DNA of 32,324 bases from assembly GCA_021413735.1 (NCBI GenBank), contig JAIOPV010000152.1:1-32324 (forward strand), written 5' to 3'. Under the pieces are notes generated by a model. That model was not told where the DNA came from, searched no databases, and worked only from the letters and a program-made list of their open reading frames with translations. Origin of the DNA: Planctomycetota bacterium. Its GTDB lineage: Bacteria; Planctomycetota; Planctomycetia; Gemmatales; Gemmataceae. A program made the translations under genes and the position numbers. This document shows, piece after piece, positions 14,461 to 22,171 of this stretch (position 1 is the first letter of the stretch; every line of letters begins with the position of its first letter).

Positions 14461-15114
14461 TCAGACGCTCTGGACGGCGACGGGTTCGAGGCCTTGGTCG
14501 GCACGGATGGCGTTGCCCACCTCGCGGAAAACCTTCTCAGCAGCGGCGTGGGTGCGCCATTTTTCCTCGGGGTCGATCCGCTGCGTCCAAACAGCGTCGT
14601 TCTGGCTCCAGCGGAAACCCGCCTCGCGAAGCATGTCGAGGTACTTGCCTTCCTCGCCTTCCGGGCCGACAGGCTTTGAGTCAAATTGAATCGCCATCTC
14701 TCTCAAGCGGTTGTTGCGGTAGAGCCGCATCTTCGGAGCCTCGTTGTCCTCGCCGAGAGTGATCTGCTCCATCGGGAACGGATCGGGCTGGTACTGGCGC
14801 ACACCCTCTGGGCGGTGCGTAGCGACATGGCTGTGCTGACGTTCCTCGGGGAGATTGGTCGATTCGGCAACGCTCTCGACGATCTGGCGGCCTGTCTCAA
14901 GGGCGGTGGGATTCGGTGATGTCGCTACGGTGGCGTCAGTGTTTTGCTGCGTAGCCTGCCGCTCCAGTTCTGCGGTGTCGAACTCAATCGCGGGATCGGG
15001 CTGTTGATCGGACAGCGCCTGGTCAACCGCCTCGCGGTGGCTGGCGATCATCTCGCCTTCGACCTGGGCGTCGGTTACGGGGGCTGCTTTTGCTTTGCGT
15101 ACACCTCTTGGCAT
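14461..15114 (-). CDS. Mobile-element accessory protein with C-terminal GFRW domain (217 aa)
   Basis: The start is ATG 15114, 10 bases after GGAAAGGAA. The first 35 residues are basic and the next hundred are Gln/Thr/Glu-rich and probably disordered. The last 75 residues form a compact domain (MAIQFDSKPV, KYLDMLREAGFRWSQ, AVWTQ, AAAEKVFREVGNAIR). It resembles the small accessory modules (LPD-like) found next to or within polyvalent methylase/helicase proteins on conjugative elements. A binding or anti-restriction accessory role is therefore a guess. Its ribosome binding site lies in a long stem, so translation may be controlled. It faces the membrane protein gene across a terminator. Confidence 0.65.
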   Translation of the reverse strand: MPRGVRKAKAAPVTDAQVEGEMIASHREAVDQALSDQQPDPAIEFDTAELERQATQQNTDATVATSPNPTALETGRQIVESVAESTNLPEERQHSHVATHRPEGVRQYQPDPFPMEQITLGEDNEAPKMRLYRNNRLREMAIQFDSKPVGPEGEEGKYLDMLREAGFRWSQNDAVWTQRIDPEEKWRTHAAAEKVFREVGNAIRADQGLEPVAVQSV

Positions 15115-15123
15115 GTGGGGATT

Positions 15124-15191
15124 CCTTTCCGTTTCGGGTTGCAACGCCTGCCCACCGGAACCCGAAAGGAACGGCAGACAGGCCGGAAAGG
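15124..15191 (-). promoter_or_regulatory. 5' leader hairpin that buries the ribosome binding site
   Basis: On the leftward transcript, CCTTTCCG (15191-15184) pairs with CGGAAAGG (15131-15124), and TTTCGGGTT (15167-15159) pairs with AACCCGAAA (15140-15132). The downstream arms are contiguous, 17 bases long, and contain the GGAAAGGAA ribosome binding site of the gene starting at 15114. The inner loop and bulge contain further complementary 5-mers (GCCTG and CAGGC). This is a plausible translational switch. The ligand or trigger is unknown. Confidence 0.55.
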
Positions 15192-15258
15192 AGTAGCGCG
15201 AATGGAAAGGATTGGCAATCAGGAAGTGAAAGACGGATAGAATACAAGCAGAATCACA

Positions 15259-16197
15259 CTACGCTAATAGGCTCGTCAAGTGGCCTTGTATCTTTGAAGG
15301 ATCATATACAAGTCGGTCGGCAGCTAGACCTACGGCTTCCGAGGCCTTCAAAATAGATGGCCCAAGTGTTCCACTGGAGATGAATCCATCAAAGTCCAGC
15401 CTTGTAATTCGTCCTTCTTCGACAGCAGCAAGAAGTAATTTGGCTACAGCGGCAGAAACAAGATTCAAGTCGTTGAATCGCTTTGGAAAAGGATAGTCTG
15501 CATCGCTCTGCACAGGATCAGTAAGCTTAATTTTCTTTGCCGATGAACTTGTAGAAAAAACAAGATCCCAGGGATGGGGAGAGAATTGTACAGCCTGAGG
15601 AATGAAACGCATTAACGACTCCTCATTCACCCCATTTGCGCGGAGAATGAATGCGGCAAAGTTTACCTTCTCATCGAATGTTAAAATAAACGGCTCGCCA
15701 GCCGTCGTGATTTTGGTGATATTCGTGTCATGAAATTGGCCAAGAGCCCAATCGATTTCGATTTGTCTGGCGACAGCCTCATCTATTTCAAATGTGACTT
15801 TGATACTGCTACTCACAATACTTTTAACCTCAATTGATATACCAGCCCCGTACCGCTCCTTGATCCACCTAATCTGCTCTAAAATAAATTCGGTTTCATC
15901 TATTTCGCTTCGTTCTACCGCAAACGTTATGGTTTGCGTGACCTGTTTCGTGGTCGCCGAAGTGGATTGCGGCACCACTCCTCCCTCTATGAATTCAGCA
16001 TATGGCTCGCCGAGCGCATCTGCGGCCGCAGCAAGCGTCGCAAAAAGGGTGGGCACACTTCGTTCAATGCGTCTGATGGTGCTATCTGACAATCCGGAAT
16101 GTTTGCAGAGATCTTCGACTCGCCATCCTTTCCGGCTCCTGGATGCCCGGACTTTTGATCCGTTTGGTTTTACCGTTCGGCCATCTTGCTGATCCAT
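15259..16197 (-). CDS. XRE-type HTH regulator with large C-terminal effector domain (312 aa)
   Basis: ATG 16197 is taken as start because upstream residues are out of character. Residues 14-70 form a Cro/C1-type helix-turn-helix (VRASRSRKGWRVEDLCKHSG, LSDSTIRRIER, LFATLAAAADALG). The remaining 240 residues are a low-GC, mixed alpha/beta region, including ITFAVERSEIDETEFILEQI, ISIEVKSIVSSSIKVTFEID and a later part with PHPWDLVFSTSS. This could be a sensor or effector domain, but I do not recognise it. The gene is divergent from the sigma-factor-like gene at 16352, with 154 bp between, a usual place for a regulator to control itself and its neighbour. Its base composition suggests separate origin. 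Its N-terminus has no strong ribosome binding site. Confidence 0.65.
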   Translation of the reverse strand: MDQQDGRTVKPNGSKVRASRSRKGWRVEDLCKHSGLSDSTIRRIERSVPTLFATLAAAADALGEPYAEFIEGGVVPQSTSATTKQVTQTITFAVERSEIDETEFILEQIRWIKERYGAGISIEVKSIVSSSIKVTFEIDEAVARQIEIDWALGQFHDTNITKITTAGEPFILTFDEKVNFAAFILRANGVNEESLMRFIPQAVQFSPHPWDLVFSTSSSAKKIKLTDPVQSDADYPFPKRFNDLNLVSAAVAKLLLAAVEEGRITRLDFDGFISSGTLGPSILKASEAVGLAADRLVYDPSKIQGHLTSLLA

Positions 16198-16351
16198 TGC
16201 TGAACACCAACTGACAGCCAGATGACAGGCAGCCGCTCTCGCTGTTCGATTAACCTTCTGCCACACTTTCCTCTGTCGCGAGGAAGATCGTGACCCCACG
16301 CGGGCGCGACCTCCGGCGATTCTACCACCTACCACCTGCAAGGAGAACCCC
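16198..16351. promoter_or_regulatory. Divergent intergenic region with probable promoters
   Basis: These 154 bp separate a leftward HTH regulator from a rightward sigma-like gene, so both promoters and the regulator's site should lie here. I see a small hairpin (TTCCTC ... GAGGAA near 16270-16295) and a direct repeat TACCACC-TACCACC at about 16323-16336. No clear -35/-10 pair stands out. Confidence 0.35.
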
Positions 16352-16873
16352 GTGGGCGACTCGGACAGCTCCCCGCCTCGACTTGCGAATGACCAGATTT
16401 CGCGGATCATCAATCAACTCTGCTTGATTCTTCGGGCTCGTGGGTCACGCGTCGCCGAAGCCGAAGAAATTGCGCAGGACGTCTTCTGCTACCTGACTGA
16501 ACGCAGGACACTCAACCGTTCTTTCGATGACGTTCAGGCAATCGCTGCCTGGCTTGCCGTCCGGCGGCAGTGCGGCCTCTGGCGGGCGAAGTACCTGCCG
16601 CGAGGCGACCTCTCCCAGAAACCAATCGCCCGGGAAGTCATGAACGGCTGGCGGTTTGACGACCATCACGGGAAAGCCGACGGATCGCACGAGGTCGAGA
16701 CGGCGGACCTGATGGAGTGTCTCCCGCACAAGGTACAAGCTGTCGTAGCACTCCTTTACGCTGGACACTCGCTCCGCCAAGCCGCTCGGCGGTTGAAAAT
16801 CACCCGTGAGGAAGCTGCCCGCCGACGGAACGCTGCCCGCCAGATTCTTCGGCGAATTCTCGATCTGGCGTGA
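16352..16873 (+). CDS. ECF-like RNA polymerase sigma factor (atypical)
   Basis: Starts at GTG 16352 behind AAGGAGA. The 173-residue product has an N-terminal helical region with AEEIAQDVFCYLTER (about residues 36-50), which matches the sigma region 2 signature of ECF factors. The C-terminal half (LPHKVQAVVALLYAGHSLRQ, AARRLKITREEAARRRN) matches a region 4 helix-turn-helix. It should recruit RNA polymerase to element promoters. The link between the two domains is longer and more basic than usual. It is divergent from an HTH regulator and upstream of parB, so it may control the transfer genes. Assignment is from motif recognition. Confidence 0.65.
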   Translation: MGDSDSSPPRLANDQISRIINQLCLILRARGSRVAEAEEIAQDVFCYLTERRTLNRSFDDVQAIAAWLAVRRQCGLWRAKYLPRGDLSQKPIAREVMNGWRFDDHHGKADGSHEVETADLMECLPHKVQAVVALLYAGHSLRQAARRLKITREEAARRRNAARQILRRILDLA

Positions 16874-17020
16874 AAAAGTCCGGCCAGTTTTGTTCGTGAA
16901 AGCGATCTCTCAGTAACTGGCTCCGATCCCACCCGCCAGCACAGCATCCGGTTTTGAAACCCTTATCCACCCCGACACGCCGCGTGCGTGAACGGCATCT
17001 CATTGCCCTGGAGGCACGAT

Positions 17021-17818
17021 ATGACCACTCCCCCAGAGGACCCCACCAGGGTTCTCGAACTGCACACCGACGACGTGATTGCCGCGCCAGGCAATCGGCC
17101 CGTCAGCCCGGATTCCGTCTCCGATATCCTGCCGAGCATGCAGGCGTTCGGCCAGCAGGTGCCGGGGATCGTCTACCTCGCACCGGATGGGAAGTACATC
17201 TGCGGGGCGGGCCACCGCCGCCTGCTCTGTTGCCGCATTCTCGGCATGAGGTTCAAGGCCATCCTGGCGAGCGGGCCGATGAGCGAGGTCGAACTGATCC
17301 GGCTTCGCCTCACCGAGAACGTGATCCGCAAGGCAATGACTCCGCGAGAAATCGCTGCCGACATCGAGCAGTACATCACCCTCGCGAAGGTCACCCAAGC
17401 CGAGGCCGCCGAACACTTCGGGTTCTCCACGTCGAAGGTCAGCAAAATGCTGTCGCTGAAGAACCTCGCACCGGAGATTCACCCATTGGTGGATAGCGGA
17501 AAGCTTTGCGGCGACGTGGCCCGGATCATCGCCTCGCTTCAGGTGGGTCAGCAGAAGAACTTGGCGGATCGCGCAGTGGCCAACGGATGGAAGCGCGACA
17601 CCGTGGAGCGGGAAGCAAAGAAACTCCGCGGAGAGAAACCGAAGGTCAAGGAACGCTGCAAGCTGGAAAAGAATGGCGTTCGTCTGGAGTTCGAGGGCGG
17701 CCTCACCTGGGAGCTGCTGAAGACGTTTACCGCCTTCCTCACGAAGGTTGTTACCGAAAGATCGAAGTCAGAAGAATCTCCGGCGAACACGCTGCCGGGG
17801 GTGTTCAAGTCCGCGTGA
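17021..17818 (+). CDS. parB: ParB/Spo0J-family partition protein
   Basis: The start is ATG 17021, with GGAGG 7 bases upstream; an earlier GTG at 16988 is less likely. The 265-residue product contains the ParB N-terminal nuclease-like fold, with the CTP-binding GAGHRR motif at residues 62-67 and the E-N-V-I-R-K segment at 99-104. A helix-turn-helix follows at about 123-146 (KVTQAEAAEHFGFSTSKVSK). ParB dimers bind centromere-like parS sites, slide as CTP-dependent clamps and work with ParA. No ParA gene is visible in the window. It lies upstream of the coupling ATPase, with a hairpin between them. It could serve partition or regulation of the element. Confidence 0.85.
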   Translation: MTTPPEDPTRVLELHTDDVIAAPGNRPVSPDSVSDILPSMQAFGQQVPGIVYLAPDGKYICGAGHRRLLCCRILGMRFKAILASGPMSEVELIRLRLTENVIRKAMTPREIAADIEQYITLAKVTQAEAAEHFGFSTSKVSKMLSLKNLAPEIHPLVDSGKLCGDVARIIASLQVGQQKNLADRAVANGWKRDTVEREAKKLRGEKPKVKERCKLEKNGVRLEFEGGLTWELLKTFTAFLTKVVTERSKSEESPANTLPGVFKSA

Positions 17819-17838
17819 CCCGTTCCTCATCTCACCAG

Positions 17839-17860
17839 CGGGGGCGCATTGTCGCCCCCG
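17839..17860 (+). terminator. GC hairpin followed by T-run between parB and the coupling ATPase
   Basis: CGGGGGCG (17839-17846) pairs exactly with CGCCCCCG (17853-17860) around a 6-base loop, followed by TTTCC. It starts 20 bases after the parB stop and ends 11 bases before the next ribosome binding site, so it could be an attenuator or a partial terminator. Confidence 0.55.
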
Positions 17861-17880
17861 TTTCCATTTCAGGAGAGGAA

Positions 17881-19368
17881 ATGACCGAAAGCGATCTGAT
17901 CCAGGCAGGGCTGATCGGGCTGGGCGCGGGAGGGTTGGTGGCGCTCGTCAACGCCATGCGCGGCAAACCGAAGCCGCCACCTGAACCGCCGTTGCTGTGG
18001 ATCACCCCGAACGATCCTCTCACGCTTCACCAAGCCTACGAGGGAATCCTCGCGATGGGTGGTACGGGATCGGGAAAATCCAGCACCTTCGCTCACCTGC
18101 TCCGGGCATTGATGGAGCGGGACGTGGGCATGTTGATCCTGACCGCGAAGGCATCGGACGCGAGCGAGATTCTCGCTGTGGCAAGGAGCGCTGGGCGGGA
18201 GGGTGATGTGCGTCTGTTCGAGCCTGGCGGCCCGTTCCGCTTCAATTTTTTGGATTTTGAACTGAATAGCCGGGGAGGAAGCATCGCCTCCGCCAGTCAG
18301 ATGCTCGCCGATCTCGTGGACTTCTCGATGAAGGCGAGCAGTCAGAAAAGCAACGAGCCGTTTTGGCCGATGGCTTCTGCCAGGTCTCTCCGGATGGCGT
18401 TGCAGATCATCCACCATGCCACCGGAACCTGTGACGTCGAGAGCCTGTACCGCTTCGTCACTTCCTTCCCGGCGAACCGCGACAGCCTCATCAGCCCGGA
18501 ATGGCGGGACCGTTCTTTCTGCTCGCGAATGCTCCTGCATGCGGAGAGCATGGGCGAAACGCCGGACGTGAGCATGGCGGGGGATTACGTCTTGCAGGAA
18601 TGGCCTTCGCTCGGTGAGCGGACCGCCGGAAGCATTCAGGCGAACACGATCAACACGCTGGAGAAGTTCCTGACTGGCCCCGCGCGGGAGTTGGTCGGAA
18701 GCGGGGAATCGAACCTCACGCCGGATGACATTCTCGACGGTCGCATCGTCGTGGTGAACACTCCCGCCCTCGTGTTCCGGGAGCCTGGCCGCTTCATTCA
18801 ACTGGCCTGGAAACTCGCCACCGTTCAAGCCGTGCTTCGCCGCGATCTCGCCGTGAATCCTCGGCCCGTGTGCATCTGGGCCGATGAGGCGCAACTTCAC
18901 GCATGCCCCGCGGATTCGATGGTCCAGGCCGTTGCTCGCAGTCACCGCCTCATCAACGTCGCGATCACCCAGAACATTCCCCTGTTGCAAGCAGCGATGG
19001 GTGACAAAGAGCAAGCGATGGCGTGGCTGGCGAACCTCGTCACCAAGTTCATCTTCTCGAACACCGACCGCGAGACGAACGAGTATTTCTCATCACAGCT
19101 CGGTCAGAGCAAGCAGCTTTTCATGAGCGGCAACCAGCCCACGGGGCCGGCCGATCTCCTCGGCGAGTGGATGGGGCAGGAGGAGAAGCAGGGCAGCGCG
19201 GGGTTCTCCGAGCAGATGCTCGCCGACGTTCTTCCTGAACACTTCGGGTCGAAGCTCCGCAAGGGCGGCGCTGAGAACGGGCTGATGGTGGATGCCTACG
19301 TCTTCCAGGGCGGCAGGCGGTTCAGCAACGGCAAGGCGTGGGTGAAGGGCAGCTTCCGCCAAGCCTGA
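17881..19368 (+). CDS. VirD4/TraG-type type IV coupling ATPase
   Basis: Starts at ATG 17881 behind AGGAGAGG. The 495-residue protein begins with a short hydrophobic N-terminal segment (AGLIGLGAGGLVALVNAM, about residues 9-26). It then has Walker A GGTGSGKSS at 60-68 (Lys66) and a Walker B region CIWADEAQLH with Asp335-Glu336. Coupling proteins are hexameric membrane ATPases that link a processed DNA-relaxase complex to a type IV secretion channel. It is shorter than VirD4 and has a single membrane segment rather than the usual two. Its neighbours are parB and a train of small membrane proteins, so a transfer role is likely. No relaxase or channel gene is visible in the window. Confidence 0.85.
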   Translation: MTESDLIQAGLIGLGAGGLVALVNAMRGKPKPPPEPPLLWITPNDPLTLHQAYEGILAMGGTGSGKSSTFAHLLRALMERDVGMLILTAKASDASEILAVARSAGREGDVRLFEPGGPFRFNFLDFELNSRGGSIASASQMLADLVDFSMKASSQKSNEPFWPMASARSLRMALQIIHHATGTCDVESLYRFVTSFPANRDSLISPEWRDRSFCSRMLLHAESMGETPDVSMAGDYVLQEWPSLGERTAGSIQANTINTLEKFLTGPARELVGSGESNLTPDDILDGRIVVVNTPALVFREPGRFIQLAWKLATVQAVLRRDLAVNPRPVCIWADEAQLHACPADSMVQAVARSHRLINVAITQNIPLLQAAMGDKEQAMAWLANLVTKFIFSNTDRETNEYFSSQLGQSKQLFMSGNQPTGPADLLGEWMGQEEKQGSAGFSEQMLADVLPEHFGSKLRKGGAENGLMVDAYVFQGGRRFSNGKAWVKGSFRQA

Positions 19369-19464
19369 TTTCCCGGTGCGCTTCCCGACATCCTTCCTCC
19401 AAGATCACCACCTCCGGCGATGTACTTGTGTGGCGAATGACACAGGTAACTCGAACGCGAGGGG

Positions 19465-20046
19465 ATGATGAACCAAGAGAAAGAAAGCCAGCAGTGGGAG
19501 GGGCCAGTGAAGGACGCCAAGAAGGCGTTCAACCTCCTGCTGTTCTTCGCGCAGGTGTGGAGCCTGCCGCTCGAAGTTTACGTGCGGCGCGGCGGCACGT
19601 GGGGCAGCAAGTACATGGGCTTCCATTGTCTTCTCGGGATGCTGTTCATCCCGGTCTTCGGTGCGATCCTGTTTCCCAAGGACGACCAGACGCCGTTCTT
19701 CGGCTTCATGGTGTTCACGGGTCTGATGCTCGTAGCTCACCGGATCGAGGGCTGGAAGAAGCAGAAGGCCGGGTACGTCGTTCACAGCCGCTACTCGGGG
19801 CAGAGCATTTTTCCCGGTAACGAGTTTCGGGCCAAGAGCGTGTTCGAGCCGGCACTGCTCGCGGCGGTGGGTGGGGCGGTGCTGTATCTGAGCGTACCCC
19901 TCGGCATGTACCTGATGGGCGGCTCGGTCGCGTTGAGCCTGGTCTACAGCATGGCCGAGGAACAGGACATGGCGCGCGTTCGCCAGATGCGCGACGCCCA
20001 GATCGAAGCCCGGTACTACGCCGAGCGGGCACGAGAAAGCGAGTGA
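19465..20046 (+). CDS. Membrane protein, probable transfer-region component (193 aa)
   Basis: Two ATG codons (19465, 19468) follow a GAGGGG run; the first is used. It encodes 193 residues with hydrophobic segments at about 24-36 (LLFFAQVWSL, weak), 53-68 (FHCLLGMLFIPVFGAIL), 76-92 (FFGFMVFTGLMLVAH) and a long region at 130-159 (LLAAVGGAVLYLSVPLGMYL then MGGSVALSLVYS). The acidic and basic tail is cytoplasmic-looking. It starts about 96 bp after the coupling ATPase gene on the same strand. Family unknown. A role in the membrane part of DNA transfer is inferred from location only. Confidence 0.65.
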   Translation: MMNQEKESQQWEGPVKDAKKAFNLLLFFAQVWSLPLEVYVRRGGTWGSKYMGFHCLLGMLFIPVFGAILFPKDDQTPFFGFMVFTGLMLVAHRIEGWKKQKAGYVVHSRYSGQSIFPGNEFRAKSVFEPALLAAVGGAVLYLSVPLGMYLMGGSVALSLVYSMAEEQDMARVRQMRDAQIEARYYAERARESE

Positions 20047-20089
20047 GCATCACAAACCGAATCGCCACAACCCAACTGAAAGGCGACCA

Positions 20090-20320
20090 ATGAGCGCGTT
20101 GAGCGAGTTTGCCGCAATGGGAAAGGCCATGATCCGCGAAGCCACAAACGACATCCGCGGGACTCTGCATCAGGTGTACTTCGGGCAACCCGAGCACCAG
20201 AGCGAAATGGGTACTCCCATGCACCCGACGCCTGGAAATATCGACCGCGGCTTTTCCCAGGAGCAAGTGCCGCAAAAATCGCAAGAGCCGCAGCAAGGCG
20301 GCTTCGAGATGGAGCAGTGA
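20090..20320 (+). CDS. Small soluble protein, Gln-rich tail (76 aa)
   Basis: Starts at ATG 20090 behind GAAAGGCGA, a good ribosome binding site, 43 bp after the previous stop. The first 30 residues form an amphipathic helix (SALSEFAAMGKAMIREATND). The rest is polar and Gln-rich (PEHQ, SQEQVPQKSQEPQQ) and probably disordered. No family is recognised. It belongs to the tightly packed rightward series 19465-23078, so it is probably co-transcribed with the transfer-related genes. Confidence 0.55.
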   Translation: MSALSEFAAMGKAMIREATNDIRGTLHQVYFGQPEHQSEMGTPMHPTPGNIDRGFSQEQVPQKSQEPQQGGFEMEQ

Positions 20321-20323
20321 GTC

Positions 20324-20542
20324 ATGACCGCCCGTGAGCAAACCGCGTTCGCGCTGTCCGTGGCATCGGCCACGGCAGCCTTCCTGGCCGAGCGGCTGCG
20401 TCACGGCCTGGACGAGTTCGCCGGAACGGAAATGCACGGCGAGACCGCCGTCATCGTCCACCACGCAGTGAAGTCCTTTTTCGACGGGCCGGGGCGTGCG
20501 TTGCTCCGGCCGAACGGGAGTGTTTCTCCCACCAACACCTGA
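20324..20542 (+). CDS. Small helical protein (72 aa)
   Basis: Starts at ATG 20324, only 3 bp after the previous stop, which suggests coupling. The residues AFALSVASATAAFLAERLRHG form a helix, followed by ETAVIVHHAVKSFF and a short tail (NGSVSPTNT). It is probably soluble. No motif points to a function. It is in the compact rightward operon. Confidence 0.5.
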   Translation: MTAREQTAFALSVASATAAFLAERLRHGLDEFAGTEMHGETAVIVHHAVKSFFDGPGRALLRPNGSVSPTNT

Positions 20543-20555
20543 CAGGAGCAATACC

Positions 20556-20702
20556 GTGTTCGACCTGGAAACCATCGTCCTCATCTGCTTCATCGCCTGG
20601 ATCTGCTGGAACACGACCCGCAACGTGAAGAAGGTCAAAGAGACCGCCGAGAGCCCCCTCGGCAAGGCCGTCGGTCTTGGTCTCAAGCGGCTGCTGAAGT
20701 GA
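20556..20702 (+). CDS. Single-pass membrane micro-protein (48 aa)
   Basis: GTG 20556 is chosen because AGGAG lies 7 bases upstream. The 48 residues open with a transmembrane helix (LETIVLICFIAWICWN, about 3-18). A basic, amphipathic tail follows (TRNVKKVKETAESPLGKAV), typical of a positive-inside anchor. No family recognised. It may stabilise a membrane complex of the transfer genes. Confidence 0.5.
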   Translation: MFDLETIVLICFIAWICWNTTRNVKKVKETAESPLGKAVGLGLKRLLK

Positions 20703-20743
20703 ATTTTCAGAGGCACGGATGCCTCGTAACTCCGGAGCGTGCC

Positions 20744-20896
20744 GTGTCCGAACAACAATTCATTCTCGGGATCATCGCCTTGGCGCTGATCTACGGAATC
20801 GTGGAGCAGATCGCCGAAGCCATCCGCGCAACCACTGAAGGCCGCTGTGCGAAACACGGCGAATCCTCAACGGACAAGAAAGAAAGTGACCAATGA
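20744..20896 (+). CDS. Single-pass membrane micro-protein (50 aa)
   Basis: GTG 20744 is preferred because GGAG lies 6 bases upstream. An alternative GTG at 20699 would overlap the previous stop (GTGA) and add 15 residues. The 50 residues include a hydrophobic helix (FILGIIALALIYGIVEQIA) and a polar tail. Its stop overlaps the ATG of the next gene in an ATGA arrangement, so translation is coupled. Function unknown. Confidence 0.5.
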   Translation: MSEQQFILGIIALALIYGIVEQIAEAIRATTEGRCAKHGESSTDKKESDQ

Positions 20897-21240
20897 CCGG
20901 GAACCCCGACCTTTCGCTCGTGATCGGAATCCCCCTCATCGGGGTGTATTTTGTCATCCTCGGTTTGTCCTTCCGCGATAACTGGCGATTGCAAGCCGCC
21001 ATCAAGAAACTCTCCGATCCACCCTCGCTGTATTACCGCGTGACAGGTGTCCTGCCCGAAAACGTCCAAGCGTTTCAGCAATGCAATCCTGGTCACGCCC
21101 GCTTTGAGACATTCGTCCGGGCCGTGCTCGCGAACCCTCACCTCCTGGGCTGCCACGACCGGGTGAGAAAAGACTTTCGCCGCAAGCGTGTGGAGTATCC
21201 GGGCATGGAGTTGTTCGTGTCCGTTTACAGCGTGCCCTGA
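20893..21240 (+). CDS. Membrane-anchored protein, paralogue A (115 aa)
   Basis: Starts at ATG 20893, overlapping the upstream stop. It has one transmembrane helix (about residues 9-27, LVIGIPLIGVYFVILGLSF). A soluble domain follows with FETFVRAVLANPHL, then an Arg/Lys-rich part and MELFVSV near the end. The product at 21281-21619 has the same layout and the same spaced residues (AIK-L, P-H-x2-F-x2-FV-x-AV-x-AN, D, ELFV), so the two are diverged tandem duplicates. The family is unknown. Confidence 0.6.
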   Translation: MTGNPDLSLVIGIPLIGVYFVILGLSFRDNWRLQAAIKKLSDPPSLYYRVTGVLPENVQAFQQCNPGHARFETFVRAVLANPHLLGCHDRVRKDFRRKRVEYPGMELFVSVYSVP

Positions 21241-21280
21241 TCGTTCTTCACCCGACCTCAGCACACCCCGAAAGGCTGCC

Positions 21281-21619
21281 ATGAACGAGATACCCGTAAA
21301 CGTCTTCGCCCCTGTTGCCATCCTCCTGGCATTCCTCTCCACGATCGCCTTGATTCTCGGCTTCGTGGCGATCAACTCACTGAGCACCGCCATCAAGAGC
21401 CTGAAATACGACGTGATCGCCGTGCCCACTCAACACGCTCAGCAGTTCCGGCAGATGTTTCCGCTGCACGTGGCCTTCGCGGATTTCGTGAAGGCGGTTG
21501 AGGCAAACGCGGATTTCAAGTGGGAGCATTCCCGTATCCAGTCCGATTTGCTGAAGCACCAGGCGCTGCACGCGGGCCGTGATGTCGAGCTATTCGTCTA
21601 CATGAAGGCGATGCCATGA
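21281..21619 (+). CDS. Membrane-anchored protein, paralogue B (112 aa)
   Basis: ATG 21281 is chosen with GAAAGG upstream; an earlier in-frame start at 21188 would lie within the previous gene. It has one transmembrane helix (residues 8-31, VFAPVAILLAFLSTIALIL), then a soluble domain (FADFVKAVEANADF, DVELFVYMKAMP). The match to the product of 20893-21240 over the soluble part shows duplication and divergence. Its last codon overlaps the ATG of the following gene (ATGA). The function is unknown. Confidence 0.6.
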   Translation: MNEIPVNVFAPVAILLAFLSTIALILGFVAINSLSTAIKSLKYDVIAVPTQHAQQFRQMFPLHVAFADFVKAVEANADFKWEHSRIQSDLLKHQALHAGRDVELFVYMKAMP

Positions 21620-21813
21620 GGCACCTTCAACACGACACAGCGATGGCTCTCGCGGCGACCATCCTTGAGATGATGTCGCCGTGTTTGACTACTGAATCCG
21701 AGCGAGGGGAAGCGTTCGGCCAGCTCTACGACGCGGCAATGGCTGCGATTCAGAAATATCACGAGCTGCTCCGCCGGGAGGACAAGCGGTTGCTCCGGCC
21801 TTCGGCCAACTGA
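21616..21813 (+). CDS. Small soluble helical protein (65 aa)
   Basis: ATG 21616 overlaps the previous stop, so translation is probably coupled. The 65 residues are largely helical (AMALAATILEMMSPCL, AFGQLYDAAMAAIQKYHELL, RREDKRLL). There is no signal peptide, membrane helix or catalytic motif. It is similar in size and style to the neighbouring 72-residue protein. Function unknown. Confidence 0.5.
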   Translation: MRHLQHDTAMALAATILEMMSPCLTTESERGEAFGQLYDAAMAAIQKYHELLRREDKRLLRPSAN

Positions 21814-21820
21814 GGGTGCC

Positions 21821-22171
21821 ATGCCAGACGAACCCAAGCAATCTCACCTCGAAGACAAGCTGGCCGTGATGGATCACGTCTACAAGCGGTACGGCCGGGA
21901 CGGGCTGAAGGAATACGCACTGGCCGACCTGACCCTGTTCCTCGACGCGAAGCAACTCGCCTTCCGCGATGCGCCGAAGGGTTTCAACGTGAGCGAGGAC
22001 CAGAAGGCCGCGAACCGCCTTCTCGAACTCCAGTTGAAGGATCTGACCGGATACATCAACACCCAACTCGCTGGTGCGAACCTGTCGGTGCTCCAGCGGT
22101 TTGCCCGACAAGCAAGCTCTCAAGAGCCGCAAGGGAAAACCCAACAACGCGATCACGGACAGGAGAAATGA
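21821..22171 (+). CDS. Unknown soluble helical protein (116 aa)
   Basis: Starts at ATG 21821, 7 bp after the previous stop, with GAGGG about 8 bases before it. It is mostly helical (HLEDKLAVMDHVYKRYG, LKEYALADLTLFLDAKQL, AANRLLELQLKDLTGYIN) and ends in a polar, Gln-rich tail. No motif is recognised. Its stop overlaps the next ATG (22168), consistent with a single translational unit in the compact operon. Confidence 0.5.
   Translation: MPDEPKQSHLEDKLAVMDHVYKRYGRDGLKEYALADLTLFLDAKQLAFRDAPKGFNVSEDQKAANRLLELQLKDLTGYINTQLAGANLSVLQRFARQASSQEPQGKTQQRDHGQEK

Noticed and set aside
16883..16921. Inverted repeat GCCAGTT ... AACTGGC upstream of parB as a parS or promoter site
   Set aside because: Only 7 bp with a 25-base gap; not a match to a known parS pattern and weak enough to be chance.
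17869..19014. Leftward open frame (381 codons) opposite the coupling ATPase
   Set aside because: It is fully antisense to a protein with Walker motifs, has Arg/His-rich shadow composition and no start signals.
19715..20857. Leftward open frame (380 codons) across the small-gene operon
   Set aside because: It spans several rightward genes with good ribosome binding sites and overlaps; its sequence has no recognisable features.
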